Source of the DNA: Bradyrhizobium sp. STM 3843
Lineage (GTDB): Bacteria > Pseudomonadota > Alphaproteobacteria > Rhizobiales > Xanthobacteraceae
Direction of reading: 5' to 3'
DNA length: 43,151 nt
Assembly: GCF_000239815.1 (NCBI RefSeq)
Contig: NZ_CAFK01000031.1
Coordinates: 1-43,151 of the forward strand
Shown: positions 1 to 8,969 of the stretch, piece by piece
Numbering within the stretch: position 1 is the first letter of the stretch
Layout of the letters: every line of letters starts with the position of its first letter
Translations under genes and position numbers: made by a program
The notes under the pieces: model-generated
What the model saw: the letters and a program-made list of their open reading frames with translations, nothing else
What the model was told of the DNA's origin: nothing
The model's database searches: none

Positions 1-2147
1 AACACTTCGGTGCTGCCTTCGATGCCGCACAGGGCGCGGTGTTCCAGGGTCGGTTCGACAACGAGCTGCTCAGTGGCACGCTCGAGGCGGATACGGCAGC
101 CGCGGTGAAGGGCCTGCAGGGCATTCTGAACGGCGACACCGGCGCGGCGCTCGCCGCCGACAAGGCGATGCTCGCCGCGGCGGGTCAGGGCTTCGCGGCT
201 GACGCGATGGACGTCTCCGGCAACAACATCGCAATCGGCGGCGCGACCTATGTCGGCACCGCAACGACAGTCTCGACCGCGACCTCAGTGCACGGCCTGG
301 CGCAGGGCACGATTCCCGTCACTGCGAACCCGAACATCGCCAACGGCACCGGCGGGTCAACGACCACGCCTCCCTCCAGTGGTGGCCATCCGATCAACTT
401 CAATCCGACCGCGCTGGCCAACGGCACGTCGAACTTGCTGGTGCGCGCATCTGCACTCCAGCATTCGACCGACCTGGTGCAGGCCGGCGTCGTCTTCAAC
501 GATGCAGTCCGCGCCTCGCTGGGCCTGTTCAGCCTCGCCGGCAGCGGCAATTCGCCGACCTTCCTGAGCAGCTATCAGGCCGATATCACCGCGGTGCAGA
601 CCGACATCGCGGCGATGCTGGCCAATCCTGGCCAGGTCACGCTGGGTGGGCACACCTTTGCCCTGAACACGACCGACACCGCCGTTCTCACCAATGTCGA
701 AGCTCAGCTGGGAACGCTGCTGAAGGCTGCGGGCGGGATCACCAACGCTGCGACTCTCGCAACGGCTGAGCAGACGATCCACGCGGTGCAACAGGAGATC
801 CTGCAAGAGATCCACAACGACGCGCATCTCACGACTGCCCTCAACGGCGTCACCTACCTGGCCAATACCGGTGCGACCGACGTCGCCTTCCAGGCTTCGC
901 CTGCGGGCGCCGACGATGCCGCCACCTTGGCCGCCGCGACCGCAGGCCATAGCCTCAAGGACGTCGGCTCGGTGTTCAACAAGGTGGTTGATATCGCCTC
1001 CGGCGGCATCAACGCTGGCAACCTGCAGGAGGTCAACAATGACCTCACGGCGATCTCGCAGGGCCTGACCGCCATCCTCAACAACAAGACTCAGCTTGCG
1101 CAGATCGAGGCCGGCGAAACCGCGAATGCAGCGGCGCTGACCACGATCCATCTGCAAACGGCGCTCGGCCAAATCAACCTGCAGCTCAACAAATACGACG
1201 CTGCAGCCTCGACCGGCAATCAGGCGGCGCTGCGCGGCACCGCAGACAACCTGCTCGACATTATCGATATCATTCAGAACGATACGAACCTGAACACCGC
1301 CGCCGGTGGCAACGGAGCTGCAGGCCATGCCGGCGGCTTCGCCGAGGATCCGGGCGGGCTCACCGGCACGGTCACCAAGTTCCAGGACAACCAGGCGCAG
1401 ACCAATTTCTGGGCCTCGTTCCTGGCCGAGGCCAACACCATCAATGCGACGCTGCAGAAGATCGCGACCGGTGGCGCGCAGGCGAGCCAGACCCTGATTA
1501 CGCAGATCCAGAACTACCAGCACTTCGGCGCCGCCTTCGATGCCGCTCAGGGCGCGGTGTTCCAGGGTCGTTTCGACAACGAGCTGCTCAGCGGCACGCT
1601 CGAGGCGGATACCGCCAATGCGGTGAAGGGCCTGCAGGGCATCCTGAACGGCGACACCGGTGCGGCGCTCGCCGCTGACAAGGCGATGCTCGCTGCCGCC
1701 GGCCAAGGCTTCGCGGCTGACGCGATGGACGTCTCCGGCAACAACGTCCCGGTCAATGGCGGGACCTATGTCGGCACCGCGACCACGGTATCGACTGCGA
1801 CCTCGATCCACGGCACGGCTCACGGCACCATTCCGGTCACCGCGAACCCGAACATCGCTAATGGCACCGGCGGCACGGCGACCACGCCTCCCACGACCGG
1901 CGGCGGAACAGGTGCCGGTGGCAACAACGGCAACGGTGCGGGCGGCTCGAACAATGGAACGGGCTCGGGCGCGAACGGATCGTCAGGCGGCAATAACAAT
2001 GGCGGCTGTTCGCACCATTGCGGCGGTCACCACGACGATCATCACCATGACGAGCATAGCAGCCACCACGACGCGGCAGTTGCTCAAGCGGCGAGCCAGC
2101 AGGCCGACATGTCTCATCATCAAGCCATGACCCATATGTGGGGCTGA
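1..2147 (+). CDS. Large repeat protein with His-rich C-terminus (5' partial)
   Basis: The reading frame is already open at base 3, so the N-terminus lies outside the window; a GTG at 39 is internal. I do not recognise the family. The visible 714 residues are low in Cys and aromatics and rich in Ala, Asn, Thr and Leu, with long stretches that look helical. A block starting HFGAAFDAAQGAVFQGR at base 3 returns at base 1521, giving a 506-residue period; the first copy is cut by the window edge. The two copies differ at many silent positions but few amino acids. After the second copy comes a Gly/Asn/Ser linker and a tail of about 47 residues with 13 His, two Cys and several Asp, a likely metal-binding end. 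Composition suggests a surface or secreted protein, but no signal is visible. A strong terminator follows. Confidence 0.85.
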   Translation, partial: HFGAAFDAAQGAVFQGRFDNELLSGTLEADTAAAVKGLQGILNGDTGAALAADKAMLAAAGQGFAADAMDVSGNNIAIGGATYVGTATTVSTATSVHGLAQGTIPVTANPNIANGTGGSTTTPPSSGGHPINFNPTALANGTSNLLVRASALQHSTDLVQAGVVFNDAVRASLGLFSLAGSGNSPTFLSSYQADITAVQTDIAAMLANPGQVTLGGHTFALNTTDTAVLTNVEAQLGTLLKAAGGITNAATLATAEQTIHAVQQEILQEIHNDAHLTTALNGVTYLANTGATDVAFQASPAGADDAATLAAATAGHSLKDVGSVFNKVVDIASGGINAGNLQEVNNDLTAISQGLTAILNNKTQLAQIEAGETANAAALTTIHLQTALGQINLQLNKYDAAASTGNQAALRGTADNLLDIIDIIQNDTNLNTAAGGNGAAGHAGGFAEDPGGLTGTVTKFQDNQAQTNFWASFLAEANTINATLQKIATGGAQASQTLITQIQNYQHFGAAFDAAQGAVFQGRFDNELLSGTLEADTANAVKGLQGILNGDTGAALAADKAMLAAAGQGFAADAMDVSGNNVPVNGGTYVGTATTVSTATSIHGTAHGTIPVTANPNIANGTGGTATTPPTTGGGTGAGGNNGNGAGGSNNGTGSGANGSSGGNNNGGCSHHCGGHHDDHHHDEHSSHHDAAVAQAASQQADMSHHQAMTHMWG
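3..383 (+). repeat. Copy A of 506-residue protein repeat (truncated by window)
   Basis: This in-frame block matches the block starting at 1521. The match runs through QGRFDNELLSGTLEADT, GLQGILNGDTGAALAADK and IPVTANPNIANGTGG, then diverges after a Thr-Thr-Pro-Pro linker. The offset is 1518 bp. Confidence 0.85.
1521..1901 (+). repeat. Copy B of 506-residue protein repeat
   Basis: Second copy of the block at 3-383. Differences are mostly third-codon changes, so selection has kept the protein rather than the copies being recent. It leads into the Gly/Asn linker and the His-rich tail. Confidence 0.85.
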
Positions 2148-2172
2148 CGCCCCGCCTGCATTCCCACAATCA

Positions 2173-2210
2173 GCCGGCGCAGAACGGTAAGTTCTGCGCC
2201 GGCTTCTTTG
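2173..2210 (+). terminator. Rho-independent terminator of the repeat-protein gene
   Basis: A perfect 13-bp stem, GCCGGCGCAGAAC with GTTCTGCGCCGGC and loop GGTAA, is followed by TTCTTTGT, 26 bp after the stop codon. It suggests the sulfotransferase gene downstream has its own promoter. Confidence 0.85.
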
Positions 2211-2406
2211 TGTCTGGTCTGATCGCCCGATGCTGTTGCGGGCCCGCTCGACACAACTTCGCGACGGTCCCGGCAAATTTCCGACCACCGTGTGAGCTTG
2301 CGAACGGTTCTAACGCCTCGCCACACCGAAGCTCGCGTGAAGCCTCCGTTTCGCTCAATTCTGTCCTGACAACGGTTCGCGTCCAACCTCTGAGCAAGTC
2401 TTTCTC

Positions 2407-5400
2407 ATGACCGAACATGCCGTCGCTTTCCGTCCGCGTCTGGTTTCGACGTCGCCGGCGTCCTCGCCTTCGATCAGCCCGGCCGTCGAAGAAAGCACGT
2501 TGCAAGCGACGGAGCAGGCGTTTCGGCAGCTCCTTGCCGTACAGCCACGCCACTTCCGAACGCTCTGCAGCCTGGCCATGGTCCGCGTCCAGCGCGGCGA
2601 CACGGACGAAGCTCAGAAGCTGCTCGCCCAGGCCGCAGATCTCGCCGACCAATCCGCCGACGCACATCTGATGGTGGGCAAGGCCTTCGCGGGTCTCGGC
2701 GACATCGACAAAGCCAGACTGCATTACCAGCGCGCGATCGAACTCGGCCTCGACGGTGCCGAGCCGCACCTTCTCTTGGGTCATGCGCTGTGCAGCGTCG
2801 GCGATGTCGCGAATGCCGTTCCGCATTTCGAGCGGGCCATTGCGAGCGACGACAAGAACGCCGACGCGCACCAGAGCCTTGGCATCTGCTACCAGCTACT
2901 CGGACAGTTCGAGCGCGCCATCGCCCATCATGGAGCCGCCATCGCGGTCAGGCCGAATTTTGCGGCCGCCTTTGCCGGGCTTGGCGATGCCTGTCGGCAA
3001 CTTGGCCGTCATCAAGACGCGATCGCGCAGTATCAGCATGCGCTGTCCATCAATCCGCAGGCGCCGACCCTGCTGCTCAATCTGGGCGGCTGTTATCATG
3101 CGACCGGTCAGCTCGATGCGGCGATCCGCAGCTTCCAGCAAGCGCTCGCATTGAGCCCTCAGTTGGCCGACGCGCACTATAATCTCGGCAATCTGTATCT
3201 GCAGATGAACAGCGGGCTCGCGGCCGTCTTCCACTATGAACGCGCCCTGGCGGCCCGCCCTGCCTTCCCTGAAGCGCATAACAATCTGGCCAATGCGCTG
3301 CAGTCCCAAGGCAAGCATCAGCAAGCGCTCGCGCATTATGATGAGGCAATCCGCCAGCATCCCGGCTACGCCGATGCCCATCGCAATCGCGCTGATGCGC
3401 TGCGGGCGATGAACCGATACGATGATGCCGTCGCGAGCTATCAGGCCGCGCTCGCTCACGCGCCCCGGGACACCAAGACATTCAATCATCTCGCCAGCGT
3501 GTTGATGGTCACCGGCCGGCTCGACGAGGCGGCGGCCGCCTATGAGGCCGCGCTCAAGATCGCGCCGCAAAATGCCGGCGTCCATCTCAACTACGCGGCC
3601 ATCAAGCGCTTCACGGACGGCGATGCACGCTGGCCCTATCTGCAGGATCTGGCGCGGCGCGAGGAAAGCCTCACGGACGGCGAGCGCATCGCCCTGCACT
3701 TCACGCTGGGCCGCGCCTATGCCGACGTCAAGGACGGCGAACGCTCCCTCTTCCATCTCCACGCCGGCAACCGTCTCGAGCGTCAGCGCCTCAGTTACGA
3801 CGAGACCAAGACCCTGCAGCAGCTGGAGCGCATCCGCAGCGTCTTCAACAAGGACGTGATCGCGCAACGCTCCAAGGGCGGCGAGCCGTCGAACCGGCCT
3901 GTCTTCGTCATCGGCATGCCGCGTTCGGGCACCAGCCTGATCGAGCAGATCCTGGCGAGCCATCCGGCCGTACACGGCGCCGGTGAGGTCAATTATTTCG
4001 CCGCCGCTGCGGAGGCCTATACCGGTGGCGGGCGCGGCGACTATCCCGAGATGCTGGCCAAGATGCCGGACGAAGATCTGCGCGAACTCGGGAAAGCCTA
4101 CCTGTCGCGCTTCGCCGGATCGGAAGCAGCCGCCGAGCGCATCGTCGACAAGATGCCGTCGAACTTCCTGTTCGCAGGCCTGATCCATCTCGCGCTGCCG
4201 AACGCTAAGATCATCCACGTCAGACGCAATCCGATCGACACGTGCCTGTCCTGTTACTCCCTTCTGTTCGCCGAACCTCAACCGTTTGCCTACGATCTCG
4301 CCGAGCTCGGACGCTACTACCGCGCCTATGACGCGTTGATGGACCACTGGCGCGCGGTGCTGCCGGACGGCGTCATGCTGGAGGTGAGCTACGAGAACGT
4401 GGTGCGCGACCTCGAGTCCGAGGCCCACCGGATCGTCGCCCATTGCGGTCTCGACTGGGATGATAAGTGTCTGTCGTTCCACGAAACCGAACGGCCGGTG
4501 AACACTGCGAGCCTGGTTCAGGTTCGACAGCCGCTCTTCGCCGGTTCGGTCGGGCGCTGGCGTCTTTACGGCGACCGGCTGAAGCCGCTGCTGGAAGCAC
4601 TCGGCCCCCGTGTCGTACTCACCGACCTGGTCGCGGCCACCCAACAAGACGCAACCGGCCGGGCCGCCCCTAGCAACCTTGTGGCCCCGGTCGTCACCGA
4701 GCCGAACCGCGCCCGTCCCATCGATCTCGTCGCCGCGCAAGGCGCCCTGAAAGCTGAAGCCGAGCGCGCCTTCACGGTAGCCAAGAAGCTGCAGCGGCGC
4801 GGCGATCACGACGACGCTGAGAAGCTCTTCAGCTTCATCCTGGCAAGCCAGCCTGATCATTTCGGCGCGCTGGTCGGCCTCGGCACCATCTGCACCCAGG
4901 CCAATCGACTGGATGAGGCCAGGCAGCATTTCCTGAAAGCCGTGGCCATCGATGATCGCTCCGCCGAAGCTCACGGCAGCCTCGGCGCGGTCGAAGCCGC
5001 GGCCGGTCGGTTCGAGGCGGCGGTCGGCTACTATCTCAAGGCGCTGACGCTCGCTCCGGATCATCCCGGGATCATCTACGCTTATGCCATGGCGCTGCAG
5101 AGCCAGGGCAATCACGACGAAGCGATGGCGATGCTGAAACGGGCCATCGAGCTCAAGCCGCAGCACCTCGACGCGCATTTTGCGCTCGGCAACCTGCACT
5201 ATGCCGCCGGCAAGGACATCGAGGCGGCGAAATGCTACCTGAAGGTTCTCGACTACAGTCCGCAACATGCCGAGACCCACAACAACATCGCCAATGTCCT
5301 GTTGCGGCAAGGCCATGCCGAGCGCGGTATCGAGCATTATCGAAGGGCGATTGCGAGCAAGCCGGACTATGCCGATGCCTATGGCAATCTCGGCAACGCG

Positions 5401-6633
5401 CTGCTCGAGCTCAATCGCCTGGAGGAATCGATCGAGCAAAATCTGCTCGCGCTGAAGATCAAGCCGGACCGCTTCGGTTCCTATAACAATCTCGGTGTCG
5501 CCTATCAGGCGCTCGGCCAGTTCGAGGAGGCGACCGCGGCGTTCGAACGCGCGCTCGAGCTGTCGCCGGACGAAGCCCCGATCCACCTGAACCTCGCGAA
5601 CATGGAGAAGTTCAAGCCCGGCGACCGTCGCCTACCCGGCTTGCAGAGCCTGCTCGGACACGTCGATCTGCTCGACGAGGAGAAGCAGATCGCGGCGCAT
5701 TTTGCGATGGGCAAGGCGCTTGCCGACCTCAAGGACTATGACATCGCGTTTACGCATCTGCAGAAGGGCAATGCGCTGAAGCGGAAGACGTTCGAGTATG
5801 ACGAGGCGCAGCGACTGGCGATGATGAAAAATGTCGCCGCCAAGTTCACGCCGGAGTTCTTCCAGTCGGTCGCGGGACATGGGGATACATCGTGGTCTCC
5901 GATCTTCATCGTCGGCATGCCGCGCTCAGGTACGACGCTGATGGAGCAGGTGCTGGCCAGCCATTCCAAGGTGTTCGGTGCCGGCGAACTCGAGACCTTC
6001 AAGGATCTGATCGGAGACTGCGCCAAGCGCCAGCGCGTCCTACCGGCCTATCCCGAGCTGATCAATTTGCTTCCGCCGGAGCAGATGACGCAGCTGGGAC
6101 AAGACTACACGGCCCGGGTGCGTGCGCTGGCGCCCGAGGCCGAGCGGATCGTCGACAAGATGCCGCTCAATTTCCTGTTCGTGGGGCTGATCCATGCCGC
6201 GCTTCCGAATGCCCGGATCATCAATGTCAAGCGCGACCCGCTGGACACCTGCATCTCCTGCTACTCGCTGCTGTTCACCGGCAGTCAGCCGTTCGCCTAT
6301 GATCTGGCCGAGCTCGGGCACTACTACCGGGGCTACGAGGCGGTGATGGCGCATTGGCACAAGGTGCTGCCGCCAGGCGTCTTGACGGATGTCCAGTACG
6401 AGGATCTGGTCGACGATCTCGAGGGAGCTTCGCGCGGCGTGCTGGCCCATTGCGGCCTGGACTGGGAAGATGGCTGCCGTGATTTCCACAGCACGCAGCG
6501 CGCGGTCCGCACGGCAAGCCTGATGCAGGTGCGCGAGCCGCTCTATCGCCGCGCGGTCGGAAGCTGGCGTCGATACGAGAAGTTCCTCGGGCCCCTCCAG
6601 GAGGCGCTCGGGCCGGATCGTGAGCCTTCGTAA
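2407..6633 (+). CDS. TPR-sulfotransferase protein with internal duplication (TPR-ST-TPR-ST)
   Basis: 1408 residues in two similar halves. Each has tandem TPR units (about 30-400 and 775-1065) followed by a Sulfotransfer_3-type domain (about 495-740 and 1162-1400). The PAPS 5'-phosphosulfate loop GMPRSGTS is at 503-510 and GMPRSGTT at 1170-1177, a spacing of 667. The 3'-phosphate region is HVRRNPIDTCLSCYS in the first domain and NVKRDPLDTCISCYS in the second. GAGEV and GAGEL sit where tyrosylprotein sulfotransferases carry their catalytic Glu. Both domains look active. The family moves sulfate from PAPS to a hydroxyl acceptor; TPR-fused forms are suspected to act on proteins or glycans. No signal peptide is seen. 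ATG 2407 lacks a clear Shine-Dalgarno. The two halves differ in sequence, so this is an old duplication. The acceptor is unknown. Confidence 0.9.
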   Translation: MTEHAVAFRPRLVSTSPASSPSISPAVEESTLQATEQAFRQLLAVQPRHFRTLCSLAMVRVQRGDTDEAQKLLAQAADLADQSADAHLMVGKAFAGLGDIDKARLHYQRAIELGLDGAEPHLLLGHALCSVGDVANAVPHFERAIASDDKNADAHQSLGICYQLLGQFERAIAHHGAAIAVRPNFAAAFAGLGDACRQLGRHQDAIAQYQHALSINPQAPTLLLNLGGCYHATGQLDAAIRSFQQALALSPQLADAHYNLGNLYLQMNSGLAAVFHYERALAARPAFPEAHNNLANALQSQGKHQQALAHYDEAIRQHPGYADAHRNRADALRAMNRYDDAVASYQAALAHAPRDTKTFNHLASVLMVTGRLDEAAAAYEAALKIAPQNAGVHLNYAAIKRFTDGDARWPYLQDLARREESLTDGERIALHFTLGRAYADVKDGERSLFHLHAGNRLERQRLSYDETKTLQQLERIRSVFNKDVIAQRSKGGEPSNRPVFVIGMPRSGTSLIEQILASHPAVHGAGEVNYFAAAAEAYTGGGRGDYPEMLAKMPDEDLRELGKAYLSRFAGSEAAAERIVDKMPSNFLFAGLIHLALPNAKIIHVRRNPIDTCLSCYSLLFAEPQPFAYDLAELGRYYRAYDALMDHWRAVLPDGVMLEVSYENVVRDLESEAHRIVAHCGLDWDDKCLSFHETERPVNTASLVQVRQPLFAGSVGRWRLYGDRLKPLLEALGPRVVLTDLVAATQQDATGRAAPSNLVAPVVTEPNRARPIDLVAAQGALKAEAERAFTVAKKLQRRGDHDDAEKLFSFILASQPDHFGALVGLGTICTQANRLDEARQHFLKAVAIDDRSAEAHGSLGAVEAAAGRFEAAVGYYLKALTLAPDHPGIIYAYAMALQSQGNHDEAMAMLKRAIELKPQHLDAHFALGNLHYAAGKDIEAAKCYLKVLDYSPQHAETHNNIANVLLRQGHAERGIEHYRRAIASKPDYADAYGNLGNALLELNRLEESIEQNLLALKIKPDRFGSYNNLGVAYQALGQFEEATAAFERALELSPDEAPIHLNLANMEKFKPGDRRLPGLQSLLGHVDLLDEEKQIAAHFAMGKALADLKDYDIAFTHLQKGNALKRKTFEYDEAQRLAMMKNVAAKFTPEFFQSVAGHGDTSWSPIFIVGMPRSGTTLMEQVLASHSKVFGAGELETFKDLIGDCAKRQRVLPAYPELINLLPPEQMTQLGQDYTARVRALAPEAERIVDKMPLNFLFVGLIHAALPNARIINVKRDPLDTCISCYSLLFTGSQPFAYDLAELGHYYRGYEAVMAHWHKVLPPGVLTDVQYEDLVDDLEGASRGVLAHCGLDWEDGCRDFHSTQRAVRTASLMQVREPLYRRAVGSWRRYEKFLGPLQEALGPDREPS

Positions 6634-7055
6634 GCGCGCAATCCGGGCCGGCAAATAACCGGGTGCACAGGCTCCAGGGACATGTGGAGGAGCGGGCACC
6701 CGGCTATTCGGCCGCTCGGCGGAGGCGGCGTTTTGATATTAGCCTCAACATTTTAACGAACTGTCTTGAGGAACTGACGCAACGTGGCCGTAGGGCTACG
6801 TAGAGCAAGCCTGCGCAGTCCTCCGCCGCGCGAGCTTGAGCCGATCGTGGCCAGCTCCGCCACCCGGCCGAACTGCCGCTTCCTGCAGCACAATTTCGAT
6901 TTTGGCGCGACTTGCAACCTTTGCGCGGCGCCAGAGCTGTGATGAAAGACCACGAGCCGCTTGACCGGCGCGTCCAGGATTGGTTTGACCCAATATCGCC
7001 GCAGTCCAACCCTTTTGGCCCGCCCCTGAATCCAACCTCGGAAGACACTCCAGCC
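6634..7055 (+). other. Gene-free stretch with weak hairpins
   Basis: I see no supported gene. CCGGGTGC (6659-6666) can pair with GCACCCGG (6696-6703) around a smaller CTCC/GGAG stem, without a good U-tract. A second GC-rich hairpin runs into GTTTTGAT near 6711-6735. Either could end the sulfotransferase transcript. Confidence 0.35.
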
Positions 7056-7649
7056 ATGCGTATCACCCTCGTCGGCTCCCGACATTTCGGTGTGGCCACA
7101 CTGAACATGCTGCGCGACAAGGCCGTCGAGATTGCCCGCGTGGTCGTCCACGATGGCGAGGATCGCCTGGCCGCCGCGGCCCGGGCCGCGGGCATCGAGG
7201 TCGTGGTCCAGGCCGATCCCAAACTGGTGACGCCGCAGGAAATCGCTGCTGGCACCGATCTGATCGTCACGGCACACAGTCATGCGCGCGTGGCGCAGGC
7301 GGCGGTCAGAGCCGCCAAGTTTGGCGGCATTGGCTACCATCCCTCGCTGCTGCCGCGCCATCGCGGCAAGGCCGCCGTCGAATGGACCATCAAGGAGGGG
7401 GACGCGATCGCGGGCGGCACGATCTATCACCTCGCCGAGCGCATGGATGCGGGCGCGATTGCCGCCCAGGAATGGTGCTTCGTCAAGAAAGGCGAGACGG
7501 CACGCGAGTTGTGGGAGCGTGCACTGGCACCGCTTGGCTTGAAGCTGCTTGGCGAGGTCATCGACTACGCCAACGCGCATGGCACCATCCCCGCCAAGCC
7601 CCAGGATGAGCAGTTCGCCACCAAGGCGCCGAGCCTCCCGCCCCAGTGA
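7056..7649 (+). CDS. Formyltransferase-fold protein, possible N-formyl transfer
   Basis: 197 residues, a single formyl_trans_N domain without the C-terminal domain of methionyl-tRNA formyltransferase. It starts with a Rossmann-like MRITLVGSRHFG. The core motif GYHPSLLPRHRG is at 93-104 and MDAGAIAAQ at 130-138. In ArnA and Fmt the catalytic triad is Asn-His-Asp; here His95 and Asp131 are present, but the Asn position is Gly93. Family members move a formyl group from 10-formyl-tetrahydrofolate to an amine; the acceptor here is unknown and the missing Asn could mean altered chemistry. An earlier in-frame ATG at 6912 would add 48 residues unlike the family, so the ATG at 7056 is preferred. Confidence 0.8.
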   Translation: MRITLVGSRHFGVATLNMLRDKAVEIARVVVHDGEDRLAAAARAAGIEVVVQADPKLVTPQEIAAGTDLIVTAHSHARVAQAAVRAAKFGGIGYHPSLLPRHRGKAAVEWTIKEGDAIAGGTIYHLAERMDAGAIAAQEWCFVKKGETARELWERALAPLGLKLLGEVIDYANAHGTIPAKPQDEQFATKAPSLPPQ

Positions 7650-7905
7650 CGGCAGCTCGCTGCTCAACGGCTTGACGAGCCGAGCGGGCCTCGTCACTGC
7701 AATTCCAGGACAAGTGGCCGGCAGCCGGCCTCAAATCCTGCGATCTCGGCCGCCGCGCTGCCGCGCCGGCTCCCTCCCCGAATTGGAATTAACCTTTATC
7801 TATTTGGTATTACTCGGAAATTTCAAGATATCGCGCTGCGGCAAATTTTCGTCACATTTCTTCCAAATAAACCTAGGCCATCACCCACATTTGAGGAATT
7901 GATTC

Positions 7906-8256
7906 ATGCGTCACAACCGCATTGGAATGGCTCTTCTCGCGGCAATTTTGGCGGGCGGCGCTGCTGCCCCTGCCCTCGCCCAGACGCCCTATGACGGACA
8001 GTGGCAGGTTACAATCGTCACCAACAGCGGCAGCTGCGAGCCGTCTGCAAGCTCGACCTTGACGGTTGCCGACGGTAAGATTTCGGCGCCAGGCGCCAAT
8101 GTGTCCGGTTCGATTGGGCGCGAAGGCCTGGTGAAGGTCTCGATCAACGGTGCATATGCGAATGGTCAGCTCAGCGGCAACTCCGGTTCGGGCAAGTGGA
8201 ATGGAGCTTCAGCAGGAATTCCCTGCAGCGGTCGCTGGCAGGCGTCGCGGATGTAA
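7906..8256 (+). CDS. Small secreted protein, unknown function
   Basis: 116 residues. A clear signal peptide (about residues 1-25) ends PALAQ with likely cleavage after ALA. The mature part is about 90 residues, rich in Gly and Ser, with two Cys (SGSCEPS and GIPCSGRW) that could form one disulfide, and a repeated beta-type pattern around SGSIG and LSGNSGSGKW. Such proteins occur widely in Bradyrhizobium without assigned function. GAGGAA lies 7 bp before the ATG. An AT-rich stretch at 7785-7880 is the likely promoter region. The next gene begins 22 bp after this stop and encodes a protein of similar style, so the two probably form one transcript. Confidence 0.8.
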   Translation: MRHNRIGMALLAAILAGGAAAPALAQTPYDGQWQVTIVTNSGSCEPSASSTLTVADGKISAPGANVSGSIGREGLVKVSINGAYANGQLSGNSGSGKWNGASAGIPCSGRWQASRM

Positions 8257-8278
8257 GAGACGTTATTCTCATTCGAAG

Positions 8279-8746
8279 ATGGTTCGGCGGGTTGTGGCAG
8301 CCGCCGTATTGTTTGGGGCGTTGGGCGTCGGTGCGCCCGGTTACGCCCAATCCGGCCCTTTCGCCGGAATGGCCGGCAGCTGGCATGGCTCCGGCACGGT
8401 CGCCCTCGAGGATGGTTCGACGGAACGAATCCGCTGCCGCGCGATCTATGCCGTGTCCGGTCCGAACATGAATCTGTCACTGACCTGCGCCAGCGACGCC
8501 TACAAGTTCAACCTCTCAGGCAATGTCGTTGCCCAGGGCTCGGCGATCTCCGGCAGCTGGAGCGAGTCCAGCCGTGGCATCACTGGTGTGCTGCAGGGCC
8601 GCGGCGGCGGCGGCAATTTCCAGCTGGCGGCAAGTGCAGCCGGCTTCAACGCCAATATTGCGCTCTCGACCCGCGGGAACCGGCAGTCGGTCTCGATCCG
8701 GGCCGATAGCCAGTTCCGCGGCGCCAATATCTCACTGTCACGCTGA
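8279..8746 (+). CDS. Small secreted beta-rich protein, unknown function
   Basis: 155 residues. The signal peptide (1-23) ends PGYAQ. The mature protein starts SGPFAGMAGSWHGSGTVALEDG, a pattern seen in small lipocalin-like or calycin-like secreted proteins, and carries two Cys (RCRAI, LTCASD), consistent with a disulfide in the periplasm. The C-terminal half is Gly/Ser-rich with alternating hydrophobic residues, as expected for beta strands. ATG 8279 is chosen because it starts the signal peptide; in-frame ATGs from 8150 overlap the upstream gene. It follows that gene by 22 bp. Shared features (signal peptide, Cys pair, Gly/Ser content) suggest related roles. No enzymatic motif is visible. Confidence 0.75.
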   Translation: MVRRVVAAAVLFGALGVGAPGYAQSGPFAGMAGSWHGSGTVALEDGSTERIRCRAIYAVSGPNMNLSLTCASDAYKFNLSGNVVAQGSAISGSWSESSRGITGVLQGRGGGGNFQLAASAAGFNANIALSTRGNRQSVSIRADSQFRGANISLSR

Positions 8747-8753
8747 GTGTCGT

Positions 8754-8969
8754 TTAGCCGCGGCGCGGGGTCCCCGGCTTGGGCGGGACGAGCTGCGCCG
8801 CGGTCTGCTTGATCGTCTTCGCAATCAACAGCGCCTGCTCCTTGGTCATGGCAAAATCCTGCACGCCTTTGTGCGTGGTCAGCGACAACACCATCAAATG
8901 CGGCTCCTGTTCGGGCCAGCCGGTCGCGAACGCCGTGAGAAAATCTGCGGAGGTGGGACGGTCGGACAT
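8754..8969 (-). CDS. Small conserved-type cytosolic protein, unknown function
   Basis: 71 residues, starting MSDRPTSADFLTAFATGW and ending in a Pro-rich tail PPKPGTPRRG. There is no signal peptide or membrane segment. The centre has a plausible strand (HLMVLSLTTHKGVQDFAMT) and a helix (KEQALLIAKTIKQTAAQLV). The gene converges on the secreted-protein gene with 7 bp between the stops. A GTGAGA element precedes the ATG at 8969. I do not recognise the family. Confidence 0.65.
   Translation of the reverse strand: MSDRPTSADFLTAFATGWPEQEPHLMVLSLTTHKGVQDFAMTKEQALLIAKTIKQTAAQLVPPKPGTPRRG

Noticed and set aside
357..1823. Minus-strand frame of 488 codons opposite the repeat protein
   Set aside because: Composition follows the complement of the plus-strand gene, and the plus-strand copies show silent changes proving that frame is the selected one.
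2896..5586. Long minus-strand reading frame opposite the sulfotransferase gene
   Set aside because: It mirrors the codon bias of the real gene in GC-rich DNA. No domain is recognisable and it has no ribosome site.
2407..6633. Assembly error as the cause of the duplicated sulfotransferase
   Set aside because: The two halves differ in sequence across TPR and sulfotransferase parts, so they are not a mis-joined copy.
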